Shown here one piece after another: positions 1 to 7,334 of a stretch of 12,172 nucleotides of DNA. The first letter of the stretch is position 1. Every line of letters starts with the position of its first letter. Position numbers and translations under genes: made by a program. Below the pieces are notes generated by a model, which made no database searches, had not been told where the DNA came from, and saw nothing but the letters and a program-made list of their open reading frames with translations. Source of the DNA: Oscillospiraceae bacterium (GTDB lineage Bacteria; Bacillota; Clostridia; Oscillospirales; Ruminococcaceae); the NCBI GenBank assembly GCA_018055565.1, contig JAGPHI010000009.1, positions 1 through 12,172 on the forward strand. Reading direction: 5' to 3'.

Positions 1-1
1 G

Positions 2-1018
2 CCTTTACTAAAGGGCTTTGGCGCATCGACGGCTGTGATGCCACAGGCAAAGGCATATGCGTTTTGGATGTTTATTGCGGCGCTGTTTAATTTGCCCGCG
101 CAATGCTTAAAATACGCGGCAAGGGCGGAATCTTCGGTAAAAATCACTACCGTGGCGGTAGTGGCGGGCGCAGCGCTGAATGTCATCCTAGACCCGATAT
201 TTATGTTCAGCTGGGGGCTTGATATGGGCGTGGCTGGCGCATCGCTTGCCACCACACTATCGCAGTTTGTAACATTGGCCATTTTGCTTTGGTTTTATGC
301 GGGCGGGCGCTCTATTATCAAGCTGTCCATCAAGCACATTAAACCGACGATAGCACTATATAAAGAGGTTATTTTAATTGGTATTCCCACGGCCGTTATC
401 CAAATTTGCCTCGCGGTGGCCACATCGCTCACCAATGTTGCGGCGGCTGCGCTACCTGAAAGCGATTATATTATTGCAGCATACGGCGTGGTGCAGCGGC
501 TGATTTTAATTGGCTGTTATGTAATTATGGGATTTATGCAAGGATATCAGCCGGTGGCCTCGTTTGCCTTTGGGGCCAAAAACGCCGAGCGCTTTCATGA
601 ATCTGCACGGTTTTCGCTGAAAGCAACGCTGGCACTTACGGTGGTTGTGGAGGTAGTTTATGTGCTGCTTTCCTCGCCACTGATTATGCTGTTTAACCGC
701 AACCCCGCTATTGTGGAATATGGCTCACGCATGCTGATTTCGCAAGTGGCGCTGTATCCGGCATTTGGCCTGTGCTATATGATGACCATTACATTCCAAA
801 CCATTGGCGCAAGCAAATTTGGGCTGTTTTTATCCACCATTCGGCAAGGCCTGTTTTACATCCCCGCTATTTTGGTACTGCCAAAAATTTTGGGCGTATG
901 GGGCATTTATTTATCGCAGCCGATTGCCGACGTGTGCACATTGGTGGTTTGCCTTTTGTCCTATCGGGCCATGAAGCGCATCGCCACGCAAAATATGGGC
1001 AAAGTGGAAAAGCGGTAA
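2..1018 (+). CDS. MATE family multidrug/cation antiporter, 5' end cut by window
   Basis: This is a polytopic inner-membrane exporter of the MATE family, which extrudes drugs or cationic compounds in exchange for Na+ or H+. The frame is open from base 2, and the first residues (PLLKGFGAS) match the MATE segment near residue 115 of a roughly 450-residue protein. The visible 339 residues are therefore about the last three quarters. Seen directly: successive hydrophobic helices; an N-lobe repeat-like stretch ending in NVILDPIFMF, a classic MATE motif; a later GFMQGYQPVASFAFGAK segment that is the equivalent motif of the C-lobe; and a basic tail. The stop is TAA at 1016-1018. No clear terminator follows before the kinase-like gene 130 bp downstream, so read-through is possible. 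Substrate cannot be inferred. The family call is firm; the true start lies outside the window. Confidence 0.93.
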   Translation, partial: PLLKGFGASTAVMPQAKAYAFWMFIAALFNLPAQCLKYAARAESSVKITTVAVVAGAALNVILDPIFMFSWGLDMGVAGASLATTLSQFVTLAILLWFYAGGRSIIKLSIKHIKPTIALYKEVILIGIPTAVIQICLAVATSLTNVAAAALPESDYIIAAYGVVQRLILIGCYVIMGFMQGYQPVASFAFGAKNAERFHESARFSLKATLALTVVVEVVYVLLSSPLIMLFNRNPAIVEYGSRMLISQVALYPAFGLCYMMTITFQTIGASKFGLFLSTIRQGLFYIPAILVLPKILGVWGIYLSQPIADVCTLVVCLLSYRAMKRIATQNMGKVEKR

Positions 1019-1148
1019 TATAGCCTTGCAGCGCAGGCGCATTTGCGCAAACATGCATATTCGCACACGGCCTTGTGCTTTGTGCTAGCCACGGCGCGCA
1101 TCGGCAAAACGCAAACGCACAAGCCCTAAGAAAGGAATGGGATTATAC

Positions 1149-1751
1149 ATGGAAAACCGCATTATCACCATCAGCCGTCAATATGGCAGCGGTGGCCGCC
1201 AGATTGGCCAGGCGCTTGCAAAGCGCTTGGATATTCCCTTTTACGACAGTGCCATCATCGCGCTTGCCGCAAAGGAAAGCGGCTTTGCGGCGGATTGCTT
1301 TGAACAGGCAGAAAAAAACGGCAGCTATCTAGTGCGCGATTACGCCACATCCATGTCGGTGCCGCTTTCGCTTTTAGATAAGGTATATTTGGCGCAATAC
1401 AGCGCCATCAAAGCGCTTGCCCAAAAAGGGCCGTGCGTGATCGTGGGGCGTGGGGCAGGCGCTGTGCTGCAAGGGCAGGCCGAACTGCTGAACGTGTTTG
1501 TTTACGCCGATTTGCAAACGCGCAAGCGGCGCGCAATAGAAGAATATGGTGATAATGCGCATAAAATTGAAGAGCATATTGCCGCAATTGATAAAAAGCG
1601 CGCAGCATATTTTAAATTTTACACCGATGTAAACGGCGGGCGCATGGAAAGCTATCATCTATGCATTGATAGCGGCTATATCGGCTTGCAAAATGCCGTT
1701 ACGTTAATTGAAACGGCGTATCTGCTGCATGCGCCCATTGCCAAAGCATAG
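1149..1751 (+). CDS. Cytidylate kinase-like P-loop family protein
   Basis: The 200-residue protein belongs to the cytidylate kinase-like (Cytidylate_kin2/AAA_26) family. It begins with ITISRQYGSGGRQIG, the glycine-rich nucleotide-binding loop of that family (about residues 6-20). FYDSAII (about 31-37), VIVGRGA (about 98-104) and the basic DKKRAAYFKFYT stretch (about 148-159) are the other family hallmarks. The usual role is inferred to be nucleotide phosphorylation, but members of this family are poorly characterised and distinct from true Cmk. I chose ATG at 1149 because family members start a few residues before ITISR. ATG at 1137 is in frame and adds four residues, but it abuts the AAAGGA ribosome site at 1131-1136, with no spacing. 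It lies 130 bp after the MATE gene and ends before a bidirectional terminator. Confidence 0.88.
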   Translation: MENRIITISRQYGSGGRQIGQALAKRLDIPFYDSAIIALAAKESGFAADCFEQAEKNGSYLVRDYATSMSVPLSLLDKVYLAQYSAIKALAQKGPCVIVGRGAGAVLQGQAELLNVFVYADLQTRKRRAIEEYGDNAHKIEEHIAAIDKKRAAYFKFYTDVNGGRMESYHLCIDSGYIGLQNAVTLIETAYLLHAPIAKA

Positions 1752-1772
1752 TGCACGCCCTTTTACGCAAAC

Positions 1773-1813
1773 AAAAAAGGAAGCTTACTGCCATTGCAGA
1801 AGCTTCCTTTTTT
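1773..1813. terminator. Bidirectional intrinsic terminator
   Basis: Two 14-nt arms (1773-1786 and 1800-1813) are perfectly complementary, with the core GGAAGCTT/AAGCTTCC flanked by A6 and T6. An inner CTGC/GCAG stem (1788-1791 with 1796-1799) caps it with a 4-nt loop, and A1787 is bulged. Both strands show a stem followed by a U run. It therefore ends the rightward kinase-like gene (stop at 1751) and the leftward SdpI-like gene (stop at 1860). Confidence 0.9.
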
Positions 1814-1818
1814 ATAAC

Positions 1819-1842
1819 GCGCATTTCATAGCGCATTTCATA
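1819..1842. repeat. 12-bp perfect tandem duplication
   Basis: GCGCATTTCATA occurs twice head to tail (1819-1830 and 1831-1842), followed by a third partial GCG-ATTT copy. It sits between the shared terminator and the SdpI-like stop codon. It looks like a slippage product and no function is evident. Confidence 0.8.
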
Positions 1843-1859
1843 GCGATTTTCACAAACGC

Positions 1860-2516
1860 TTATTCGGGCTTTTCTATTTTGCAATACACCCAATACGAAT
1901 ATGCACAGCATAATAGCACCATCCCCAGCATGATGCCCGCTAGCGCAACATACAGCGCAAAGCCGGAAAGAAAAAGGCTTATAACTATGATGCCAGCACC
2001 GCAAAGCACCCATACAACACCGCCAAAGCGGTGTGTGCGCCGCCAGCATTCTTCGCTGGCAAGCGTCCAGGGCGTGCGGATGCCGCAAAAATAATTGTGG
2101 CGAAACTTTGGCATAAAATTGCCCGCAACGCACAGCAAAAGCCCCGTGATGCCCGCAATGATGCGCGGCACGTTCAGTGCGGCCGGATATAGCGCTGAAT
2201 ACAGCGTGATGCATTGCATGAAAAGCAAAAAGCACGCAATGGCCAGAAATAATACGCGATAGGCACCCGTGAATTTTTCGTAATTTTTGCGCTTTGGGTC
2301 AAGGCGGGGCATTAGCTCAAATAAAAGCAGCATGCCCACGCTAAGCGCCGCCGTGCCAAAGGCGCCCGCGCGCGGGCCCCATGCGTCGGCCTCGCCCGCA
2401 ATGCCCCAGTGCATAGGGATGCTTTGCGGCAAACGCGCGTAGAGCAAAAGCGTAATCAAAAGCGGCAAAAAGCACACAACCCAAATGGCGATGCGCAAGC
2501 CCCTAGTGTTCTTCAT
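1860..2516 (-). CDS. SdpI family membrane protein (DUF1648 + SdpI domain)
   Basis: This 218-residue membrane protein resembles Bacillus SdpI, which confers immunity to the SdpC toxin and sequesters the SdpR repressor. A first helix (about 9-26) is followed by LPQSIPMHWGIAGEADAWG (29-47), the DUF1648 signature. Three more helix regions follow. The motif GNFMPKFRHNYFCGIRTPWT (132-151) then SEECWRRTHRFGG (154-166) is the SdpI domain hallmark. Two C-terminal helices complete it, giving about six segments. Its ATG lies inside the repressor gene with a 14-nt overlap (2503-2516), which indicates translational coupling. No SdpC-like toxin gene is nearby. Such orphan pairs are common in Bacillota, and immunity to a foreign toxin or general envelope stress sensing is inference. 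Transcription ends at the shared terminator. Confidence 0.92.
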   Translation of the reverse strand: MKNTRGLRIAIWVVCFLPLLITLLLYARLPQSIPMHWGIAGEADAWGPRAGAFGTAALSVGMLLLFELMPRLDPKRKNYEKFTGAYRVLFLAIACFLLFMQCITLYSALYPAALNVPRIIAGITGLLLCVAGNFMPKFRHNYFCGIRTPWTLASEECWRRTHRFGGVVWVLCGAGIIVISLFLSGFALYVALAGIMLGMVLLCCAYSYWVYCKIEKPE

Positions 2517-2781
2517 TGCCGTCTCCTTTCAGCATCATTACCCAAGTAAGAATATCCTCTACAACGCTGGTGTTGATTTCGTAATAAATATATTTGCCGG
2601 CCTTTTTGTCAAACACCAAATCTGCGTCCTTCAGCACCGAAAGGTGATGGGACACCGTGGCGGCAGTAAGGCCAAATTTATCGCACAAATCGCCCGCGCA
2701 CATCGGCCCCGCGCGCAGCAGCTCCAAAATTTTGCGGCGCGTTGGATCCGATAAGGCCTTAAACGTATTTTCGAACAGCAT
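2503..2781 (-). CDS. ArsR family autorepressor, SdpR-like
   Basis: This 92-residue winged-helix repressor starts LFENTFKALSDPTRRKILELL, the standard ArsR opening. The recognition helix is in TAATVSHHLSVLKDADLV (39-56) and the wing in KKAGKYIYYEI (59-69). The SVSHHL-like motif and the downstream SdpI partner point to the SdpR subgroup rather than arsenic sensing. It does contain Cys28 and Cys33 in PMCAGDLCDKF, but this is not the ELCVCDL metal-binding motif. The start is supported by AGAGGGG about 7 nt upstream on the minus strand. It overlaps the SdpI-like gene, is transcribed from its own sigma-A promoter, and has a perfect dyad across the expected start of transcription. Negative autoregulation is likely, relieved by the membrane partner as in Bacillus (inference). 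Confidence 0.93.
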   Translation of the reverse strand: MLFENTFKALSDPTRRKILELLRAGPMCAGDLCDKFGLTAATVSHHLSVLKDADLVFDKKAGKYIYYEINTSVVEDILTWVMMLKGDGNEEH

Positions 2782-2804
2782 TGCGCCCCTCTTTTCGTTT
2801 GTTG

Positions 2805-2849
2805 ATTAGATGCTTATCTAATTGTAACACAAGCAAAGGCGCGTTTCAA
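2805..2849 (-). promoter_or_regulatory. sdpRI-like promoter with perfect operator dyad
   Basis: On the minus strand, TTGAAA (2849-2844) and TACAAT (2826-2821) are separated by 17 nt, a near-consensus sigma-A promoter. ATTAGAT (2805-2811) and ATCTAAT (2816-2822) form a perfect 7-bp inverted repeat with a 4-nt spacer. It overlaps the edge of the -10 box and the predicted start point. This AT-rich dyad has the size and position expected for an ArsR-family operator, so a dimer bound there would block RNA polymerase. The -35 box lies within the last codons of the upstream glycosylase gene. Confidence 0.8.
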
Positions 2850-3652
2850 GCCTGCGTGGCTTTTGCGCAAAGGCGCGTATAATGAAAAATGTATTGCTGG
2901 GCAATACCTGCAAAGGGCAGGGCGCTATCGGGCAGGCCGCTTGGGAACAAATCGGTCATGGCGCGGCGCATATGCACGTCGATGGGCACCACTTCGTTTC
3001 GCCCAAGCGCAAACAGCAGCGCGCAATCGGCCACCTTTTGCCCCACGCCGTAAATGCTGCACAGCTGCGCGCGGGCATCCTGCGTGGACAGATGCGCAAG
3101 CGCGGCTTCGCTGATGGTGCCATCGGCCGCTTTTTGGGCAGCGTCTAGCAAATATTTGGCGCGAAAGCCCGCGCGCAAGGGGGCTAAATCCTGCACGGTT
3201 TTGTTTGCCAATGCCTCAGGGGTGGGAAAGGCATAGCCGCCACTGGCAAGCGGGGTGCCAAAGGTTTCGCAAAGGCGTTCCACAATGCCAGTAATGCGCG
3301 GGATATTATTGTTTTGGCTGATGATAAAGGTGCAAAGCGTTTCAAAAAACGGCTGCCGCAGCACCCGAATGCCGCTGGCAAAGCGCACGCAGCTTGCCAG
3401 TGTTGCATCTTCGCAAAATGTGCCGCGCAGCGCAGCATAATCAATATCTGCGGCAAAATAGTGCCGCCAAAACGCCTCGCTGCCGTCGGTGTAAAGCGTA
3501 AGCGTGTCTTGCGTGCACTGCGCCTGTGCGGTATAGCCGCCCGCTACGCCATAATAAATGCCCGCCTGCTCGTGCCAGCGAAAGGCCTGTCCCGAAGCAA
3601 AGGTGGCGGCCAAATCAATGCCGCCGGGTAAGGGGATGTGCAGCGTATGCAT
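2846..3652 (-). CDS. 8-oxoguanine DNA glycosylase/AP lyase, OGG1-like
   Basis: This 268-residue base-excision repair enzyme removes 8-oxoguanine from DNA and nicks the abasic strand. GQAFRW (21-26) is the N-terminal OGG domain motif, and SQNNNIPRI (112-120) matches the OGG1 Asn loop that reads the estranged cytosine. The helix-hairpin-helix GVGQKVADC (202-210) carries the Schiff-base lysine Lys206. PIDVHMRR (223-230) carries the catalytic aspartate Asp225. All the key residues of the HhH-GPD family are present and the length is typical of short bacterial OGG1 proteins. The start is supported by AGGAGG ending about 5 nt before the ATG. It follows mntP after 42 bp in the same direction, so it probably belongs to the dipeptidase-mntP transcript. 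Pairing a repair gene for oxidised guanine with manganese control is suggestive but unproven. Confidence 0.94.
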   Translation of the reverse strand: MHTLHIPLPGGIDLAATFASGQAFRWHEQAGIYYGVAGGYTAQAQCTQDTLTLYTDGSEAFWRHYFAADIDYAALRGTFCEDATLASCVRFASGIRVLRQPFFETLCTFIISQNNNIPRITGIVERLCETFGTPLASGGYAFPTPEALANKTVQDLAPLRAGFRAKYLLDAAQKAADGTISEAALAHLSTQDARAQLCSIYGVGQKVADCALLFALGRNEVVPIDVHMRRAMTDLFPSGLPDSALPFAGIAQQYIFHYTRLCAKATQA

Positions 3653-3694
3653 ACGCCCTCCTGTTCAATGGGCAAACGCGCGCTGAATGCGTTT

Positions 3695-4267
3695 TTATCC
3701 CAATAAATGTTCAATGCAAATTTTGATGCCGATAAACAGTAAAATTAAACCGCCAAAAATCTGCGCTTTTTCGCCCAGCGCGCCGCCTGCCTTTTTGCCG
3801 ATTAGATGCCCGCCACAGCAGCACACAAAGGTGACAATGGCGATAAAGGCCGTGGCGGCAAGAATGTTCACGCTTGGCAGCGCCGCAAGGCTGATGCCCA
3901 CGGCAAGCGCATCAATGCTGGTGGCGATGCCCTGCATGCCCATCAGCCGTGTGCTATAGGTTTTGTCTATGGGGCACGCCTCGGGCACGCGCAAGGCGCG
4001 CACGCCGTCTATCAGCATTTTGCCGCCGATAAAGCCCAAAAGAATCAGGCAAATCCAGTGGTCAACACTGCTGATTACATCGGCAAATCCTCGCCCCGCC
4101 ACAAACCCAAACAGCGGCATCAGCCCTTGCATCACACCAAACGTGAGCGAGGCGGCCACGGCCTGCTTTTTAGAAAGCGTGGGAAAGCACATACTGTTTG
4201 ACACCGACACAGCAAAGGCATCCATCGAAAGCCCCAATGCCAGTAAAAACAATGTGAATAAGTCCAT
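3695..4267 (-). CDS. mntP: Manganese exporter MntP
   Basis: This 190-residue integral membrane protein has six predicted helices and exports Mn2+, protecting cells from manganese excess. The two conserved acidic motifs of the inverted repeats are present: LSMDAFAVS (13-21, Asp16) and ATSIDALAVG (115-124, Asp119). The glycine-rich FGVMQGLMPLFGF and GFIGGKML stretches are also typical. Its start is one base past the dipeptidase stop (TTA at 4269-4271 on the plus strand). Its ribosome site TGGAG lies inside the end of the dipeptidase gene, so the two are translationally coupled. mntP is often controlled by a yybP-ykoY manganese riboswitch, but there is no room for one here. Expression would follow the dipeptidase promoter. 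A cysteine run (CCC, 149-151) in the fifth helix is unusual. Confidence 0.94.
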   Translation of the reverse strand: MDLFTLFLLALGLSMDAFAVSVSNSMCFPTLSKKQAVAASLTFGVMQGLMPLFGFVAGRGFADVISSVDHWICLILLGFIGGKMLIDGVRALRVPEACPIDKTYSTRLMGMQGIATSIDALAVGISLAALPSVNILAATAFIAIVTFVCCCGGHLIGKKAGGALGEKAQIFGGLILLFIGIKICIEHLLG

Positions 4268-4268
4268 A

Positions 4269-5663
4269 TTAAAGCTCCAGTTCCATCAAACGAGCGATGG
4301 CAACAATATAAATTTCCAGCGTTTTTAACAAAAGGTCAATCGATACGCCCTCATCGGCACCATGCATCTGCCCCACAAAGGCAGGCATAATTGCGTCTGG
4401 CTCTTCTACGCCAAAGGATACGGCGTTTTGAAAATGGCGCGCATAGGTGCCGCCGCCCATCGTAAACGGCTTTTCGTTTTTGCCGGTTACTTCATTATAT
4501 ACAGCAATCAGCGTTTTGATAACGGGGCTGTCGGGATTAATTAAAAACGGAACGGTTTCGCGCCCGGCAATAAAGCTGGCATCTGCGCTGTGCGCCAGCG
4601 CCGCAAGCTTTTCGGTGATGGTGGCCGCCGTGATATTTGTGGGGAAGCGGATATTAATATTTTGCATGATCACGCCGCCCTCCATTGCAATCATGCCGCC
4701 GATGCAAGTAAGCGGGGTAAACATGCCGTCATCGCAGGCGATGCCAAGCGGCGAGCCGTCTGTGGCAGAAAACAGCGTGCGCAAAAGCGTCAAAAAGCGC
4801 GATTCGGCTTCCATGCACAGGTGATTATCCAACAGATAATTTACCACAAGGCCAATGGCGTTTACGGTGTTTTCGGGATGCGCCGCATGCCCGCCCTTAC
4901 CAAAGGCCGAAATGCGCACAAGGCCGTTTTCGGCGCTAAGACGAATGCCCTCGCATTCCTGCAAGGCGTTAATGTCTGCCTTAACAAGCGCATATGCGCG
5001 GTCCGGCACCACATTTGCGGCCACGCCTCCCTTGATATCCACCAAGTTTTCAAACAAAGGCTTTGAAACAAAATCGCCGCCAAAAATGCCTTTTTCGCCG
5101 TAGCATACAGGAAAATCGCCGTCGGGCGTCATGCAAAAGGCGGGCTGCTCGTAATGCGCTAAATACCAGTCCACATCCTCCATGCCGGTTTCTTCGTTGG
5201 CACCGAGCAAAATGCGCAATGTGTAGCGCGGCACTTGGCCTTTTTGCGCCAATTCGCGAAAAAACTTTGCCGCATACAGCGTTACAATCGCAGGGCCTTT
5301 ATCGTCGATAACGCCGCGCCCAATTAAATATCCGTCTTTGATTTGCATAGAAAAGGGATCCTGCGTCCAGCCGTTGCCCTGCGGCACAACGTCCAAATGC
5401 GTGATGGTGGCAATTTGGCGCGCGCTTTGGCCCGCAACGTCCGCATAGCCGATATAACCCTCGCAATTATGGGCATCAAGGCCCAAACGCGTGGCAATTT
5501 CGAGCGCTTTGTTTAAGGCGCGTGCCGGCCCCTCGCCATACGGCTCGCCCGGCGCGGGCGCGCCTTCTACCGATGGGATGTCGACCACGGCTTTAATGTC
5601 TGCCAAAAGCGCGTCGCGGTTTTGTGCAATAAAGTCCTGTGCTAATGTGCGAATATCGTTCAT
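4269..5663 (-). CDS. M20 family dipeptidase, PepV/Sapep type
   Basis: This cytoplasmic zinc dipeptidase of 464 residues hydrolyses dipeptides and recycles amino acids. Metal and catalytic residues follow the M20 order: THLDVVPQG (88-96; His89, Asp91), RGVIDDKGP (116-124; Asp120 bridging), NEETG (156-160; Glu157 base, Glu158), MTPDGDFP (178-185; Asp181), GGHAAHP (257-263) in the lid domain, and QMHGADE (432-438; His434). GGGTYAR (403-409) and YGEKG are PepV/Sapep subgroup markers. I chose the ATG at 5663, which matches where family members begin and lies 12 nt after AGAAAGGA. Two upstream in-frame ATGs (5675, 5702) would add 4 or 13 residues. The 5675 one abuts the ribosome site, and the 5702 one has no good site. 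It is first in a leftward operon with mntP and probably the glycosylase. Confidence 0.93.
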   Translation of the reverse strand: MNDIRTLAQDFIAQNRDALLADIKAVVDIPSVEGAPAPGEPYGEGPARALNKALEIATRLGLDAHNCEGYIGYADVAGQSARQIATITHLDVVPQGNGWTQDPFSMQIKDGYLIGRGVIDDKGPAIVTLYAAKFFRELAQKGQVPRYTLRILLGANEETGMEDVDWYLAHYEQPAFCMTPDGDFPVCYGEKGIFGGDFVSKPLFENLVDIKGGVAANVVPDRAYALVKADINALQECEGIRLSAENGLVRISAFGKGGHAAHPENTVNAIGLVVNYLLDNHLCMEAESRFLTLLRTLFSATDGSPLGIACDDGMFTPLTCIGGMIAMEGGVIMQNINIRFPTNITAATITEKLAALAHSADASFIAGRETVPFLINPDSPVIKTLIAVYNEVTGKNEKPFTMGGGTYARHFQNAVSFGVEEPDAIMPAFVGQMHGADEGVSIDLLLKTLEIYIVAIARLMELEL

Positions 5664-5711
5664 AAATACTAACATTCCTTTCTGGGGGGAGTGATTTTTC
5701 ATATATTTATC

Positions 5712-5744
5712 AGTATATCACAAAACGCAAATTTGTGGTATACT
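5712..5744. promoter_or_regulatory. Overlapping back-to-back promoters in a 33-bp dyad
   Basis: AGTATATCACAAA (5712-5724) and TTTGTGGTATACT (5732-5744) are inverted copies with one mismatch in 13, separated by 7 nt. Each arm carries an extended -10 box, TGnTATACT. The rightward box (5739-5744) serves the glycosyltransferase, and the leftward one (5717-5712) serves the dipeptidase. At 17-nt spacing, the weak -35 of each (TATCAC, TACCAC) overlaps the -10 of the other, so two polymerases could not bind together. The dyad could alternatively, or also, be an operator. Confidence 0.75.
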
Positions 5745-5783
5745 AATCGCGAAGCAGCAGTAAAATCGATACGGGAGGCCGCT

Positions 5784-7217
5784 ATGCAACAAAAGCTTAA
5801 TTTGCAAAAACGCGTTCACACATTTTTTACGGCACAATCGCCCGCAAAATGGGAATTTGCATTGGCGGGGCTTTTGTGCCTATGCACCGTTTTGTTTTTT
5901 GCGCACCCCGACATTATCGAAACGGCCAATCATTCGTGGCTTTTGCTGGAAAACACGTTTAAAGGCAATTTTTTGGGCTTCTATGAAGATGTATATGCGC
6001 ACCAAAACGATTTTTATTATACCAATGCGGCGCACTATAATATCGTGGTTTACCTCTTGTTTGCACTGTGGGAACTGCCGCTGTTTTTCATTTGCAAACT
6101 CTTTGCGCTTTCAATCAATACCACATTTTTGTATTTTTGGGCTAAGATTTTAACGGCGGGTTTGGCCTTGCTTTTCGGCTGGCTTACGTATCGTTTGGCA
6201 AAGCACCTCGGCGCTGAAACGGGCATGGCGCGTTTTGCGGGCTTGGGCTTTGTGTTTTCGCCCATCACGTTGTTTTCGGTTTTTGCAATGGGCCAATACG
6301 ACACGTTTTGCTTATTGTTTATCTTGCTGGCGCTTTTGTTTTATTTTAAAAAGCAATATTATCGCTTTGTGTTTGTGATGGGCGCGGCGCTTGTGTGCAA
6401 ATTTTTTGCGATATTTTTGTTGCTGCCGCTTTTGCTTTTGGCAGAAAAACGTATGCATAAGCTGCTGCAATATCTGTTGGTTAGCCTTTGGCTTTATGTG
6501 CCAACCACGCTTTTATTTATGGGCAAAACCGGCGATGCGGGCTTTTTTAACCAGTTAATGACCGAGCGTTTATTGGCCCCTGTTCTCCCCTTAGGTGGCG
6601 CAAATGCGCCCATATTTTTAGTGGGGTTTGCGCTTTTGCTGGCCTTTTGCTTTTTTTATCATACGGATAAAGAAGCCGCAGCCGTGCAAATGCCGCTATA
6701 CGCGTGCCTTGCGGCGTTTAGCCTTTTGTTTCTTGTGGTGGAATGGCACCCGCAATGGCTGGTGCTTTTGGTGCCGTTTTTTGTGCTCACAACGGCGCTG
6801 GCGCAAAACAAAACGCCCTATGTGGTGCTGGATATTGTGCTGTGCGTAGGCTTTTTGCTGCTGTCGTTTCAGCGCTTTCCTGGTCAGCTGGAAGCCAATA
6901 TGATGGACTTTGGGCTTGTGGGCATTCTGTCTGGCCTTGCTGTCAGCGGCACGCCGCATCGCGAATTAAACTTTTATTTTTCGCTGATTCCGCATATATT
7001 CCCCATTGCGGCGGCACTGTTTACGGGCGGGCTTTTGGCGGGGCTTGTTTACAAAATGCCTGTGGGCGGTGTGCAATTGGGCGATCGCTTATCGGCCAAG
7101 CACCGCTATGCGCCCTCGCTGCGCGCGGGGCTTTGGATGCCCGCGCTTTGCGCCTTTGGCGGCTTTTTTGTGCTGCCGTGCGTGTTTGTGTGGCTAAAAT
7201 GCTTTGGCGGGATTTAG
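5784..7217 (+). CDS. GT-C type polytopic membrane glycosyltransferase (GT87-like)
   Basis: This 477-residue membrane protein has about ten or more hydrophobic helices. It looks like a GT-C enzyme, the fold that transfers sugars from polyprenyl-phosphate donors on the outer face of the membrane. Supporting motifs are an acidic/aromatic first external loop (YEDVYAHQNDFYYTNAAHYN, 67-86), FAMGQYDTF (167-175; the GQ[FY]D motif shared by GT87-like and related mannosyltransferases), and WHPQW (321-325) late in the protein. Acceptor and sugar cannot be read. The start at 5784 has GGGAGG 5 nt upstream. An in-frame ATG at 5691 exists, but it precedes the promoter -10 box and so would not be in the transcript. 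It is first in a rightward unit. The LRR-like gene follows after 117 bp. Assignment as a GT is inferred from motif and topology. Confidence 0.72.
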   Translation: MQQKLNLQKRVHTFFTAQSPAKWEFALAGLLCLCTVLFFAHPDIIETANHSWLLLENTFKGNFLGFYEDVYAHQNDFYYTNAAHYNIVVYLLFALWELPLFFICKLFALSINTTFLYFWAKILTAGLALLFGWLTYRLAKHLGAETGMARFAGLGFVFSPITLFSVFAMGQYDTFCLLFILLALLFYFKKQYYRFVFVMGAALVCKFFAIFLLLPLLLLAEKRMHKLLQYLLVSLWLYVPTTLLFMGKTGDAGFFNQLMTERLLAPVLPLGGANAPIFLVGFALLLAFCFFYHTDKEAAAVQMPLYACLAAFSLLFLVVEWHPQWLVLLVPFFVLTTALAQNKTPYVVLDIVLCVGFLLLSFQRFPGQLEANMMDFGLVGILSGLAVSGTPHRELNFYFSLIPHIFPIAAALFTGGLLAGLVYKMPVGGVQLGDRLSAKHRYAPSLRAGLWMPALCAFGGFFVLPCVFVWLKCFGGI

Positions 7218-7334
7218 CATTTGTGCGCCATAGCCGTAGGTTACTGCAAAGGCTATCGCAAAACGGCGCGGCTAGGCAAACGGTTTTGCACCTTTCCCGA
7301 AACTCAAATTCAAAAAAGAGGGGTTTTCTATACA

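Noticed and set aside
1019..1136. Terminator or separate promoter between the MATE and kinase-like genes
   Set aside because: Only weak pairings are seen (CTTGTGC 1072-1078 with GCACAAG 1117-1123, and GCGC-ATTT-GCGC), with no U tract and no convincing -35/-10 pair.
1699..2235. Leftward open frame of 178 codons overlapping the SdpI-like gene
   Set aside because: It overlaps the clear SdpI-like gene in another frame, crosses the bidirectional terminator, and shows no domain.
5664..5711. yybP-ykoY manganese riboswitch for the mntP transcript
   Set aside because: The leader between the predicted start point and the dipeptidase ATG is only about 45 nt, too short, and no paired domain is visible. 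There is also no space directly before mntP.
7218..7334. Structured element before the LRR-like gene
   Set aside because: Two short hairpins can be drawn (ATAGCC/GGCTAT at 7230-7256, GCAAAAC/GTTTTGC at 7258-7289), but neither has a U tract nor resembles a known riboswitch. Such pairing is expected by chance.
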